Part shown: positions 13,331 to 25,640 of the stretch, one piece after another
Layout: every line of letters starts with the position of its first letter
Numbering within the stretch: the first letter of the stretch is position 1
Source: Nereocystis luetkeana
Taxonomy: Eukaryota; Sar; Phaeophyceae; Laminariales; Laminariaceae
Assembly (NCBI GenBank): GCA_031213475.1
Contig: JARUPZ010000013.1
Location: forward strand, 5,126,739-5,190,738
Reading direction: 5' to 3'
DNA length: 64,000 nt
Notes under the pieces: generated by a model
The model's input: only the letters and a program-made list of their open reading frames with translations
Told to the model about the DNA's origin: nothing
The model's database searches: none
Position numbers and translations under genes: made by a program

Positions 13331-13899
13331 ACAACAACAACAACCTAGACGGTGTATATAGGGTAGCCCTATACTGATACCAGGTTCTAGTAGTTACCCT
13401 TTATACGTGGATGATACGGTTGGAATAAGCAGTGCACATTGTCAGATGAGTACATGGAATAATTGTGATGATAAAGTAATAATGTGGGGGAAAGGCTATA
13501 CGACACACGCCAGCCTTGCTATTCAACCCTTGTGAGGCTTTGGAGCAAATATGTCGGAGACATGTCAAGCAAGGCAAAACGTACGTTGTCATAGGTAGAG
13601 GGCCGAGTGTTCCACGCTGACACCTACTACTTTGGTGTCAGTCAAGACATGTCAAGGCAATGTTGCTGTCTGTCTTAACGCGAAAGTGCTGTCTCCTGAC
13701 ATATTTGCTTCAGAGGGAAAAACTGTCGAAGCAAATAGGCGATTCGGGCACCGGACACAAAATAAATCCCAGCCTACTGAGGAGGTGGAAGAACAAAAGT
13801 TAGAGCCCCGGCACAACACTCCACACGTGATGGATGTTGCTAACGCCAAAATCTCGCGCCAAAATCATCACATTTCGACCAGCAGCAGCACAGCATGGG

Positions 13900-14075
13900 G
13901 GGGGGTCGACAGCAGCAGCAGGAGCAGCAGGAGCAGTACCAGCAGGGGCGACAGCAGCAGCAGCAGCAGCAGCAGCCGCAGCCGCAGCTGCGAGACCAAC
14001 CACAGCAAATTAATACCTGGTACCAGTAACAGCGAGTACTACAGCAGCAGCAGCAGCAGCGCCACAGCAGCGGCA
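13900..14075. repeat. CAG trinucleotide arrays
   Basis: Clusters of (CAG)n at 13,905-13,985 and 14,042-14,072. Smaller tracts are at 14,456-14,480, 15,149-15,172 and (CTG) 15,800-15,825. Confidence 0.9.
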
Positions 14076-14191
14076 CGGGGTAGCAATCGAAGGAGACGCT
14101 CTTATATGAACAGATATTTTCCCGCCACAACAGCTACCATTTTAGCAGTAGGAACACCACCACCAGCAAGAGGAGGACCTACCGCCCTCTG

Positions 14192-14224
14192 ACACGGGTG
14201 ATAAGATAACACACCCCCTCGAAC
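14192..14224 (+). repeat. ACACGGGTGATAAGATAACAC motif, best copy
   Basis: CACGGGTGATAAGATAACAC then ACCCCCTCG. Related copies: 1,455-1,488, 9,220-9,252, 28,518-28,545, 28,560-28,590 (plus) and 1,628-1,660, 28,752-28,790 (minus orientation). Confidence 0.6.
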
Positions 14225-17200
14225 AACACACCCGGCTGCTTCCCTCGACAACGGGAAGAGTGGAGACACCGAGCGATGGATCAATGGACAGATCTCGACT
14301 ACGTCGATAATTTCCAAAGCCACCATCGTCGATAGGCGTGTACCTGGTACCTCACAATTGTGCTGGACAGACTCGGCTCCGAAATTCACCGCAGGGTGCA
14401 TGCCGTCCTGCGTGGTATACGGTACAGCAGCATCAGCAGCAGCTGGTATAAAGTCCACAGCAGCAGCAGCAGCAGCAGTTTTTCCGAACGTGATAGTGCG
14501 GTGTTCGTCACCATGGACGACATTGTACCCTCGTTTGCAGGAAAAATGGGGAATACGCAGATAGCAGTCAACACTATCCTGGCATGGGGCTTCAACCCGT
14601 GAGCAAAAAGGCGTTTAGCACACCAAAAACAGGCGTTTACGGCCCTTTGAAACATCCGCAATACAGTGGGGATAGCTCGATCAGCACTGATAACTCCAGC
14701 GCCAGGTCGCCGAGTTCGGAAAATTCGGATCCCACCAAGTCGGCGGTCATCCCATGACCACGCCTCGTGTTTTGAAGTCTCCCCCCTCCTTGACTCTTTT
14801 TGTTTCCTGCGGCACGCGCCGAGCTTGCCCAAACTAGTGGGTGCGTGTACGTGTGCTCGCTCCTCGTGTGCTTGTTTCCCGTTTACGACTAAGACATAAA
14901 ATATTTAATTATTTCGTACTGGAAATAGAGGTAATTATTTATTTTCCGTCTTCGGGCACACAAAATAGAGCTTTCGCATGAAAAAATGTATCACACGTAC
15001 TATATTCTAAACCTTTTGAAGTAACCCGAACCCTATAACCCAATCAGACGCCATCAACCTTTGGTTGGGCATTAGTGCGGTTGTCTCGTACACAGTGAGT
15101 GTCAATTCTTATCCCGAATAAGTGGTGACTTCAAGTGCATATGCCAGCCCAGCAGCAGCAGCAGCAGCAGCCACGCGCACAACTTCAGTACGCGACAGTA
15201 CGGACGGAATGAATAAGGAGTTGATAACGTTTGGCTCGATTTTAGTACAAAACACAAAAACATTCGATACCCTCTTCATAGTGAAAGCTGTATACGTAAA
15301 ACACACCCTTCTTGGCGTAAGAACAAGAAAAACAATAGGAATGAGAAGCTCAGCCTGGCCCAGAACAATATTTTCTCAATCCTCTTGGGACTTCAGAGGG
15401 CAAAATTGACGATGCAAAGTGACTTTCACAGCAAAGGGCCACCACGTGATTAGGCGACAAAAAAAAATGCTGTGGGGGTTTCAATGAAAGGAGGCGTACA
15501 GTACGGGGGGCGAAAAATATCCCACCCGTACTGCTGGGCGCTCACGCTGCTGGTAGACGATTGACAAGCTAAAGCTTTCATTATTTTAGTCATTAATTTC
15601 AGAGACCCAAAGAGGTTAGTATTTGGTGTCACGTACTGTACACGTACTGTAAGGACAGGTAGAACCCGCCCTCTCCTTATTGGGGACGTCAAAGAACCAA
15701 ACAACAGCCTCTCTCTCCCGCTATGCTGGGGTCTGTTTGAACGGACAGAAAAAAAACGCCATCAATCGCAGCGAAACGTGACATGAAAAACGTGACCCTG
15801 CTGCTGCTGCTGCTGCTGCTGCTGCCGTCGCGAACGATCGTGCCAAAATACGAGACACATAGTCAATGGAGGAGCTGATGTGCAGTATCAACCGTTTCGT
15901 CGAAGCTGGTCCAAATCGCACATATATACGTACCTGAGATTATCTTGAGCCGCGAGCTTTTTTGGTGATGGAAACCGAAAATCGCCGCACGTGTAAGGTA
16001 CTATCAATATGTACTCCTGCCGTAGTAGTACTCTGTATGGACGTGTAGTCGAAAAATTGCAGCACTCAGGTATATCAAGAGTATACATTGTACGTAGCAG
16101 CAGATAACAGCAAAATGCGAAACGAAAAACACGAATGATTGCTGCTGCTGTTGGCCCTGCGCGGCAGATGCTCTCTTGAAGACCATGATACCAGGGAAAA
16201 CGAACGCGGCATGTAACGCTCAAATTAAGTTGATACCGCCGGAAATATCATCAAGCACGTGATAAAAGGCCGCCACAAATCTGCAGCAGGGGCGCCCGTG
16301 AAAAAGAGAAAAACGCCACACCACACCCCCAGAGGTCGGAATGGAGAACCGTTGCAATCGTTGTTATCGCATGATGGATCAAGAAAAAGGAACAAAAAAT
16401 ATCATAGTTTCATTTTTTCCCACTTGGTTCTAGTAACCCCCTCCCCCCCCCCCCCCTGTCTAGCGAAAAAACATTACCTGGTATGTGACGGTTCCCATAT
16501 TTTTTTCCGGGCGCCCGTGACTACAGCCAGAAACTAGACAAAAACCACAAACGACCAGAGAAAACGACACGAGTCTTGCAGAGTCGTAGGGTTACATATT
16601 CATGGAGGGAAATTATTGCTGAATTCCCAGATATATATCTCGGGTACCTCATCGCGGGGGGGCGATTGACTACTCTCCCTCCGCTCTTTACTGCCTGACG
16701 TTTGCGGGATGGTGTTACCCTAATACGGTGCTTCAGTAACACTCTTGGGCCCTTCAGATAGAAACATATTATTCGACGGTAAACAGCGACTACTGCACTT
16801 CAGCAACGGCGACTTACTGCGTGATCGGGGCGGGGGTTGATGATAAGTTCGTGTCCGAGTTGCAACGCAACGAGCGGCGCACGGCACCGGGCGCGGCATG
16901 ATTCTGTACCCGTGCGTCTGGGCGCTCACGATGTCCCTCGATGGTAGATAACATCAAACCTGTCCATTGTTTCGGTCGCTACCTCGGGTTCCCAGAGGGG
17001 CTAACTAACCCTCTATGCATGGGACTCAAGAGAAGAAAAGTGCGCAAAAAACAAAATCAGTAAAGCTCACCACCTTTGCACCAGGTATACAAACATGGTT
17101 GGCACACACTGTGCGCCCAAGACGAAGGGAAGAGATGGTGCTAGCCATAGCCATAGTCATGGTTGGAAATGATCTAATTTGGCTTCGTCGGGCGTACGTG

Positions 17201-17880
17201 TATTCGTCTCGTACACAGCAGTGACCCATCAACCACCTTATCGAATACCTTGCTGGTAGAGTGGTAAGCCACATCACAAAAACAAACGGTGATTCCAGCA
17301 GTGCCAGCCACGCCAAGCGAGCCCGTGCTGCTGCCGAGGAGGGGCGTTTGCCCGTAAGGAGATGAGTGTTTGTGACACGCGAGGAGCGTGGCATTTACGA
17401 GGTGTACATACTGTTGAACGCTCATTTTTCTGTTTCGAGGGCACATGTTACGGGGGGACCATAGTAAATAGGACCAAATATTGTTAGGAAAAATAGGCAA
17501 ATATACAGGTCTTCGTGTTTACCGTAGGTCTTATTTACTATAGTCCGCCGAAATACTAATCAGAACCGAAGAGGCTGTGTGAACATAGGGGGGTACCTGT
17601 TAGTTGGGTCAATCATGGGTTCTGAAAAATACATGGTATGGCCTATACACCGTAACAGAGAGTTGATATGACTGTTTCCCCAGCAGGCTCGAAACGAGAG
17701 GGACATTGTTTAGGCCCGACTGTGCGGGTTAAGAAGCGAGGGCGGGCCAAGGGGGCACACGGAAGAAAGAGCGAATCCGAGATACGATCTCGATCCCGCT
17801 CCCATCGTCCGTCTCCCCGTCTGTGCTTGTTGACACACATATATGTGAACACGCCACGTTATGAGGCCTGACGCAGAGAC
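14225..17880. other. No gene recognised
   Basis: Short CAG tracts, a 15-C run at 16,442-16,456, and family A copy 1. No convincing coding sequence. Confidence 0.5.
17451..17550. mobile_element. Family A MITE-like element, copy 1
   Basis: About 100 bp with terminal inverted repeats of the form GGGGGACCATAGTAAATAGG, after a TA. The TIR is imperfect on the right (GTCCGCCG). TA flanks fit Tc1/mariner (Stowaway-like) MITEs. Confidence 0.75.
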
Positions 17881-19680
17881 GTCGCCACGTGCGAACATAG
17901 TGTTAGCACTGGAGGAGTAGTCGAGTTAACGCAGCAACACGGTGTTAACAGGAAACTCACGAATGTGCACCCGCCTTAGCGTTATGGTTCTGCTTGATCT
18001 CGTCCAGCCCTGGCACAGTAGCATTGCGTTTCGCCGTGAACGGTGCTTGTACTAACACTGTAACACGATGTTAGGACTTGACCATACACGTACGTCATCA
18101 CCCTAACATGCCCAGATCGATATCCGCAGATTTACTAACATGATAGCATAATGTTACTGGCCATGCAGCGATAGACGTAACACTCCAACACTGCGTTCTC
18201 CTTAACAGGAGCGCCACACGTAGCACCCTAACATCACGTCACCATGTGCTGGTCAGCACTCACATATAATACTATGTTACAAATAGCACACTACCATAAC
18301 ATGACGTAGTGGCCAGAACTACTAATAAAACGTTATTCGGACCCCCCGTCTGATTGCTTTAGGGTCGGACAATGTAACATTCAACATACGTTACAGTCTT
18401 AGCCGGCCGATACGTAACATGATATCAAGTGTTAGCCAAAATGCGGAGGTCTTTCTAACATTATGTTACAGTGTTACTGGCAGTAAAGACCTGATGTTAA
18501 CATTTCGCTACTGTGTTACCATAATAATCAATTCGGGCCTAACAATATGATGATGACTTTCCGTTAAGACCGAAGTCGTTCTGACGTTGAGTTGCGACGT
18601 TACCCTTTGGGTCTTCCCGATATCTAACATGTGCTATCTCTGTTAGTAGCGTCGCGAAGTAACGTGATGTAGCCGTGTTATCCTATTTCGCCGAGATCCC
18701 AGTAGGGGACGCCCACAAACTATCCCCGGGGGGAGGATAGCATATCATTCCCGGTAAAAAAACGTCTCCACAAACTTGAAACCCTATAACAGGGGAGTTC
18801 AGGGGGAGTCCCCGAAAAAAAACCGCCAAAAAAAACATGAAACCCCGTCGGTACGTTATCCATCCATAACACCAGTACGTGATCCATCTATAGCGTAATC
18901 TGCATATTCGCACATACCTGGTACGAATTAACACAGCAGTACCAGGTAACATATCGTAGATGTTAGATTGGGGAAGTACGCTGTCTGCTACCAGGTAGCT
19001 TGTATTATTATATAAGTTGCATAGGAGATACCTGGTACCAGGTAGTACATTAAAATAATGCTAGTGCTTCGTCGTTATCTGTTTGTGAAGTATGATATGA
19101 TAGCAAGACTTCCGTTAACACCCGAACATACCGTTGCTCGACCCGGACTGCTGCTGCGGCTGATACGGTAACACAATGCTAACGTTCTATTGGCCATATA
19201 CCTACGTCATCCCTCTAACGTGTGTTACGATAGTCAATAGGACTTCCACGAACACACTAACATAGTGTTATGTAAGCGTCCAATTGGCCATGTGCGCTAT
19301 CCGTCTACAGTAGATAGTGTTGAGATAGCACGTAATGATTTCGCTGGTACGCTAACGTTACATTAGTCGCTACGGGCTGATGTCGCTAACATGATAACAC
19401 AACGTTAATGTTTGATTGAACATGTACGCTGTCCCTTCAACGTGTGTTAGACAACCACCAGGATTTCCGCTAACACACTAGCATAGTGTTAGTCGTCGTG
19501 GGCTGCATACACTTACACCGTTACACATATACTGCGGCCAGTACGGGATCAAGGTAACACTTTAACATAATGTTAACCAATCGCCCGCTAATATCATAAC
19601 ACACCAACGTTATGTTATACGCGTAACAGAGCCCAGAAAGTGGTTAACGTAGTGACGTTATGTTACGATTTGTTTCGCTG
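17880..19680. repeat. Diverged array of TAACA/TGTTA dyads
   Basis: About 1.8 kb filled with TAACA-(N)-TGTTA half-sites, often as full dyads such as CTAACATAGTGTTA, TAACACAACGTTA and CTAACATTATGTTAC. Blocks with TTGGCCATG...TACGTCATCCCTCTAAC recur (about 18,080, 19,180, 19,280, 19,410), indicating a much diverged tandem satellite with units of roughly 100 bp. It is interrupted at 18,680-19,060. No gene. Confidence 0.7.
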
Positions 19681-19854
19681 ACGCCTAACATTAACTTAAA
19701 CATCGAGTGTTGCGTTATCCGAGGTGTGAACTGCCCAGAAAATACATATATAATGTGCGCAAAAATTGAAGTACACCACCGGAAATCCGAGTCCCTGCAT
19801 AACAATCAACAAGGATGCCAGTCTGTCGCTGGCGCAAAGTTAAACTTGCTGTTA

Positions 19855-20165
19855 CACTGTTGGTGTTAGATATCGAACGAAATTGATGCGGACCCGATCA
19901 ACAAAAAGCAATACCGACACGATTCCGATATTTGATACATTGAAAGCTTTCGTTCAGTATCTGCCACGTGGTATCTGCATAAAAACACGAAGACGCCAGA
20001 GGGTATAAAGGGCAAAGCACGTCCGATTTCATATATCGAAAGTTCGATAGTTCGATATTTCAACATTCCAATATATCAAAACTTCGATAATTCGATATTT
20101 CGATTATCGAAAGTTCGATATTTCGACATATCGAAAGTTCGACAATTCAATAATTCAGTGTATCG
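19855..20165. repeat. TTCGATA short satellite and flanking dispersed repeat
   Basis: 20,035-20,165 is built from TATCGAAAGTTCGATAATTC-like units, most self-complementary. 19,860-20,030 resembles R1 intron 11 at 51,215-51,500 (GATATCGAACGA..., AAAGGGCAAAGCACGTCCGA against GAAGGGCAAACCACGTTCGA). Confidence 0.7.
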
Positions 20166-20816
20166 AAACTTTTTGTACGACATTTGACTCTACATCGCAC
20201 GACAACAACACCATCACTATCAACATCAACGTCAGCCACAACAACACCACGAGAAAGAAACAAGAGAAAAACCAAGACTTAAAACCAAGACTTACAGAAG
20301 ACACGAATGCAGCCAGAGGAGAGATGGAGAAGCGGCCAAACTGCACGTAGTACTCCTGGTGGGGACGCCAGATGGGAAAGTGTTCCCTAGACGATGAAGG
20401 ATGTTTACCTGCCGGTGCGGTTCGTTCAGCTCCTGACCAAGAAATGTGCTTTCCTGAGATTATCACGGCGTTGCCTTGGGGCCAGGCGAGGACCGATGGA
20501 ACCGGGCGGGGGAGGCCACAGATATACCTGGTACCAGGAATGTATTAGTGACCACGGGCTGTTTCAAATCACAGACTCAGGAAAAATAGTTGCCATTACG
20601 TGAGTACATCACCCTCCTCATCATCGTGATTTCCATGGTAGACCCCCCGTGAAGTGTTCATGTTGCGTCCACAACACCGACAGCGGTATCGCCTATTGTA
20701 CCCATATTCCATATGCTTGATGATATAAAGACTGGCCTTCATCGTCATCATGTATACGGTTGCCGTTTCCCCCGATATAATATCCATGCGGCAGTAGAGC
20801 CGGTAGCAGCAGTTCG

Positions 20817-20864
<48 letters not shown>

Positions 20865-20990
20865 ATAGTAGTAGTAGTAGTAGTCGTCGTAGTAGTAGTC
20901 GTAGTAGTAGTATTTAATATTAATAGTAGTAGTAGTAGTAGTAGCAGTAGTAGTAGTAGTAGTAGTGGTGGCAGTAGGAGTAGTAGCGGA
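20817..20990. repeat. TAG/GTA trinucleotide microsatellite
   Basis: Long (TAG)n broken by a few substitutions; it yields poly-Tyr or poly-Thr frames that are not coding. Confidence 0.95.
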
Positions 20991-21125
20991 AGCAGTAGTA
21001 GTATCAGCTGCTAATCCCATATTCCGTGCACTGCAACAGTATTTTTCTGTAGTTACACACATACATGAAGAATACCCCGCATAACGATAATGTGTCGTAG
21101 GGTCTACCCTTACCCCCCCCATACA

Positions 21126-21227
21126 GTCCCGGCATTGTAGGGATGCGAGGGTCTATGGTCATACGACTACGGCCATGCATGATATCGAGTACATATCTCC
21201 TATCGAGTATACCCCCCCCATACAGCT
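21126..21227 (+). repeat. Family D dispersed repeat, copy 1
   Basis: Core GGATGCGAGGGTCTATGGTC followed by ATACGACTACGGCCATGCAT, ending in a poly-C run. Seven copies occur in the window in both orientations. Confidence 0.75.
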
Positions 21228-21959
21228 TCGTGTAGTATTACAGCAGTGACGAGTGTCCACACCGCGTCCACAATGCCTACAGCACTTACCACCTAGTACA
21301 CCTACAACATATATCTGGTACCTGGTGTACTTCAACATGTACAAGACTGTCAGTCTTTACCGACTGAAGTCTGAAGTCGACATCAAACGGGTATGACATT
21401 TCAGACATGATGATGCAGCTAGTTAAGATGAGGAATTAACAAATAATGGAATAACCCGTATATACACATGCGTAAGACGTAAGCGCCTATTTAGCACTCC
21501 ATAACACTGCTTGTTTATGGTATCAGTGGACGAAATATTTACACTACAGGGTACTGCTGGCCTACGTTCTGCCTGTAACAACTATGTCATCCTCGGGGGT
21601 CCCGTAAGGTGTTTAGAGCATGGCGTCTGGTAGAAGATCGCCGACAACCCTATTCGATCCTATGGCGGATTGCACAATGAACAAACTTTGGCACATATAG
21701 TCATCCCCAGTAGTAGATCCGATCGCCGGATACTCAAAAGCACTTGTGCACCGCCCCCTCGCAATGCCTCCCAAGGTGTAACCAGTACAACGAAACCGGA
21801 CTTATAGATTATACTGCACGTCAGAGATCTTTTCGCGGGGGTTACAGGGCTTGTCGGGCTAGGGTTGGTGTTCGGAAGTTACGCCTAAATATGTGCTGCA
21901 GCCTCCCGCCCCCCCCACCGAAAACAAAAACTGGTGGCTTCAGAACAAGTGTACAACAG

Positions 21960-22265
21960 TAAGGAATGACCATTTCGATGAAAGTCGCTGAGCAGTGAGA
22001 ACGCTGAATCCTGTCCACGGGCAAAAATGAAACTAAGTACGGGGGGGGGGGGGGGGGGTCCTTATGTCATGCATGGCCGTAGTCGTATGACCATAGACCC
22101 TCGCATCCCTACAATGCCGGGACGGAGCACGTCGGGTAGTCGCCGACCAGGCAGACATTGCTCGTACCAAGCGCGGGGGCACCTATGACCTCGGCCTGTC
22201 CACTCATGACCACGGTCCGTCCAGAAGGCTGCTGAGGGTAACCTCCTCCCTTACGAGTTGATCGC
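21960..22265. repeat. Interrupted relative of the 23.8-kb element
   Basis: TTCGATGAAAGTCGCTGAGC and TGACCTCGGCCTGTCCACTC correspond to the right arm of the 23.8-24.4-kb inverted repeat; a poly-G run and family D copy 2 separate them. Another fragment is at 4,020-4,060 (TGTGACCTCGGCTCGACCAG). Confidence 0.6.
22065..22176 (-). repeat. Family D dispersed repeat, copy 2
   Basis: Minus orientation, preceded by an 18-G run. It interrupts an older repeat (flanks at about 21,965-22,040 and 22,180-22,260), which suggests insertion. Confidence 0.75.
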
Positions 22266-23589
22266 GAGAGTGTTCGTGATGAATAAAAAAACAAGAACAA
22301 AACAAAAACTTGGGAAGCATTCGGGGTGTGCAGAGTCCTACTCATTGTACGAAGTATTTGCATAAATCGTATATAGATATTCTACTCACATGTACCCGGC
22401 GTGCAAATGGGCTTTGGCACATCGATGACCGAAGTCGCCTGGGGGGGGGGGAAATGCAAGGCTGAACGAAAAGAAAATCTCGATCTGTTTTTTCATGGCA
22501 GCCTCTCAACCCCTTTTTCAAGAACTGCACTCGAGTTTTGGCGACGATGTACCTGGTGCTAGAATATGACTGGTAAGGCAGTCGTAGAACGTAGCTATGG
22601 GCGTTGAGGGCACATACAACGAACAAGTGAAAAGTCAATGTCCTGGTAGCCCGTAAACCCTCTACTTTTAAGGTGGTATGGTTTTCGTCTTTTTCATCCC
22701 ATGGGTTTTCCTCGCTCTTCTTTTTCCTTCTCCTTCCCAAGTCGTACTTTAGTTCGGGGGTCACATAGCAGGCTCTCTATCTCCCCCCCCCCACCTCACG
22801 ACGGTACGCGCCTTGCATTTTTATCGCGGGAAGGGTTCAGCACTGTATCCCCTCGCCGTTCCGCGTCGAGTTGTGCTTACCTATGCCTAAGAATTAATAG
22901 GCGCTCTCCGCAGCTGTTGATGTCTTCCGAGAAGGCAAAAACTCCACACGGACAATCGATCCCTCGACGTCACTAGTTCTGGAAGCGGCACCCCTTTTGC
23001 CCCTTCGTTTATAAGGTACCACGAGCGAGGCAGGAGCTAAACGAAAAACTAGTGCCCCGCATGTGTGTGTGAGTCATCAAAATCCAGCAAACCCAGAAAC
23101 GACCTGCGTTTTACCTAAGAGTCGTACGTAGTCGGGTCCGTCCTACTGTTAACATCCTTCACGAAAACGAATTAGCAGTCGGGTCAATCCTATGCTGCTG
23201 CCTCGTCGTATCATACTATCGAGGGCAGGAGATATACCACTATGCCTGTACCTGGTATTAGCTATTACTGTGTCAGGCACCTGATACCACTGTACGTACA
23301 CGCGTACTGTACGTGTTATACTTGTATGCGCCTGGTACGCCATTAAAAAAAAAGGCGGGACAAATCAGTACGAGTAACAACAATTGATTGAAGTACTACC
23401 GCTGTCCGCATACGATCGAATACCTTTGATTTTTGGGGATTTTAGAGCCGATCGTGATTTCGCCTGACACACCAGGCCGGGTTTCCGCCACGTCACCCGC
23501 GTAAAAGTACATGTGATACTGCTGTACTATCTACTGCTGAGCTTACGCCTGATTCTAGCGAACTATCCAAACGTCACACTTTGGACAGA

Positions 23590-23735
23590 CCACGATCTGT
23601 CTGCAGATAGATCATCTACAGATTTATCATCTAGATCCCAACCTGCCGTTCTGGGGGGCTGTGCGGGATCTACCTTTTAGGGCAGGTCCAATTCAGGAAA
23701 CATGTGCTCAAGTAGATCACGCAGGTGATATGGCC
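23590..23735. repeat. CAGATC family dispersed repeat
   Basis: The matching partner of the repeat at 57,740-58,025; it lies just before the 23.8-kb inverted repeat. Confidence 0.7.
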
Positions 23736-23829
23736 GCCACCCGCAAACGCAAGCTAAATCATACATATCAGGGCATCTGCTTTTTTTTCTCCTGTTTTTT
23801 TAATCATCGCTTTTACTTTCCTGTCAAGC

Positions 23830-24420
23830 TCGTGGAGGTTTTACCCTCAGCGATCTTCTGGACAAGCCGTGGTCACGTCCCTTCCCCCCGGTGCGTGTGT
23901 TATTTTTTTGTCGCGCACAGGGTTCAGCATCCCCACCGATCGTCGATTTTCATCGAAATGTCGCTAAGTCACGCTCTCGCACTTTCCGCTAATCAATTAT
24001 TTTACGCAAGAAAAAGCCTCCACGAGTATGCACTCGGTGAGACTCGAACCCATGAAATTGATCTTGATAGACACGCGGACCTCCTACCAAGCCACCGGCG
24101 ACGTATGTAACTTATTTTAGCCCAAGGGAGGACAAGTACACTTCATTTTGGTTCGATTTCGAGCTTCAGATTTGTATTTTTTTATCCCAAAAAAGAAAGC
24201 ATACGCTCTTGCAAAAAAAATAATTACGTAGAAGAAAGCACGAGAGCGTGAGTTAGCTTCATTCGATGAAAATCGACGAGCGGTGGGGAATGCCGAACCC
24301 TATGCACGGAAAAAAATAAAGGCGCGTACCGGGGAGGAGAAGGGACGACATCTACCTGTGACCACGGCTTGTTCAGAAGATCGCGGAGGGCAAAACCACC
24401 TACGAGTTTGACCTATGCCA
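23830..24420. repeat. Large inverted repeat with a tRNA-like centre
   Basis: The left arm (23,845-24,020) and right arm (24,190-24,400) are complementary: GATCTTCTGGACAAGCCGTG pairs with CACGGCTTGTTCAGAAGATC, and TCGATTTTCATCGAA with TTCGATGAAAATCGA. The spacer contains a minus-strand B-box-like GGTTCGAGTCTCA (24,038-24,050). Confidence 0.8.
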
Positions 24421-25289
24421 ATGGAAACGCGAAGTCAAAAGGTTTTCTTTCGAAAATATTGCTTTCGAAGAACAGCCGGAAATATCCTCGTACCGCCGCT
24501 GTGGGAAAAGAGAGGATGTGTGTTTTTTATTTTTGTTATCTTTTTTTTTCTAACGGCTGCAGGCGGCGCAATGTCTTTTTCTCGTTGCAAATTGTCAACA
24601 CGCTGATAAAACTAAGCTCGTGCGACGATCGACGCTCGATCTCAACACAGACTCTGCCCACGGCCAACCCTCTTGGTGACGGGCAAGGCCAACGAGTACA
24701 GATGACGGCCTAGAATATCAGGTGGATCCATAGTCTAGGGGGCGAGTAGAGCTTGCCGGAGGCGTCCTACGGTATCCTCCCAAACCTGAAGAAAAACTAG
24801 TTTTTGCCATTCGAGACGGATGGAGATTTTTCGTCTTCTCTTTTCTGCACACCAGCGGTCAATTGTTTTTCCATCATACGCCTGGCCAACTCCCGCCACA
24901 GAACACCGGCCATTGTGTGAAGACGGTGACCCTAGGGTGGGTCGGAGCCCCTAACGAGCGCACTCCATTCAGAATTTCATGACGCAGTCGTTGGTTTTGT
25001 CGATCGACGTCTGTCGAGGACTCGGAACCTCGCCGCTTCGAACCAAACATCCGCCTGGGTTTTTCTCAAGCCGATCTTGGTCCAACATCGGCCCCAGATT
25101 TTTTTTTTTTCGGGTTTTTCCAAAGGTTTGGACTTTCCGTTTTAAGAAATGTGCCGATAGCAAGCTGTACCTGAATATTTCTGACGGGTATCTTTGGAAT
25201 TCAAACTTTTAAAGCGAAAATTGCGTTTCCATTGGCATAGGTCTTAGGCTGGAAAATAAAAGTGATGATTAACAAAAAAAAAACTTACG

Positions 25290-25640
25290 AGTATGTACTC
25301 GTAGTCCGAATATGCAAAAGCTGACCGGAACTTTTCGATTTGAGAATACGATGACCCTCGTCAGATATTGGCCCAAAATCTGACGATCTGCTGGGCCATC
25401 AGATTTTCAGTTCGACAAATGGCATGGTTCCTAAATTCAAGATATCATCCACGACAGCAAGCAGCAGCAGAACGGTCGATAAATTGGATGGTGACGCGGC
25501 TGGATAGCGACGTTGCGTCGCGCCCGACGCGTAGTCGACGGCCGGTGCGTCTCTGCGTGACCAGACTACAGTCGGCTGGCGTGGGCTCGGACTCACCAGA
25601 TATCAAGAGAAGCGCACTCGGCGCGCACCAACCTCTACGT
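25290..25640. repeat. About 350-bp dispersed repeat, copy 1
   Basis: Matches 45,975-46,310: AGTCCGAATATGCAAAA, AGCAGCAGAACGGTCGAT, GACGTTGCGTCGCGCCCGAC and CAGACTACAGTCGGCTGGCG are shared with small changes. A fragment of its left side is also at 24,150-24,200. Confidence 0.8.

Noticed and set aside
20748-21122. Poly-Tyr/poly-Thr frame
   Set aside because: Produced by the TAG/GTA microsatellite.
24037-24110. A functional tRNA on the minus strand
   Set aside because: The T arm and B box are acceptable, but the acceptor ends do not pair and no clean anticodon stem forms; kept only as tRNA-like sequence.
23661-24110. 149-residue plus-strand frame
   Set aside because: It lies across the left arm of an inverted repeat; parts of the same translation recur in other repeat copies.
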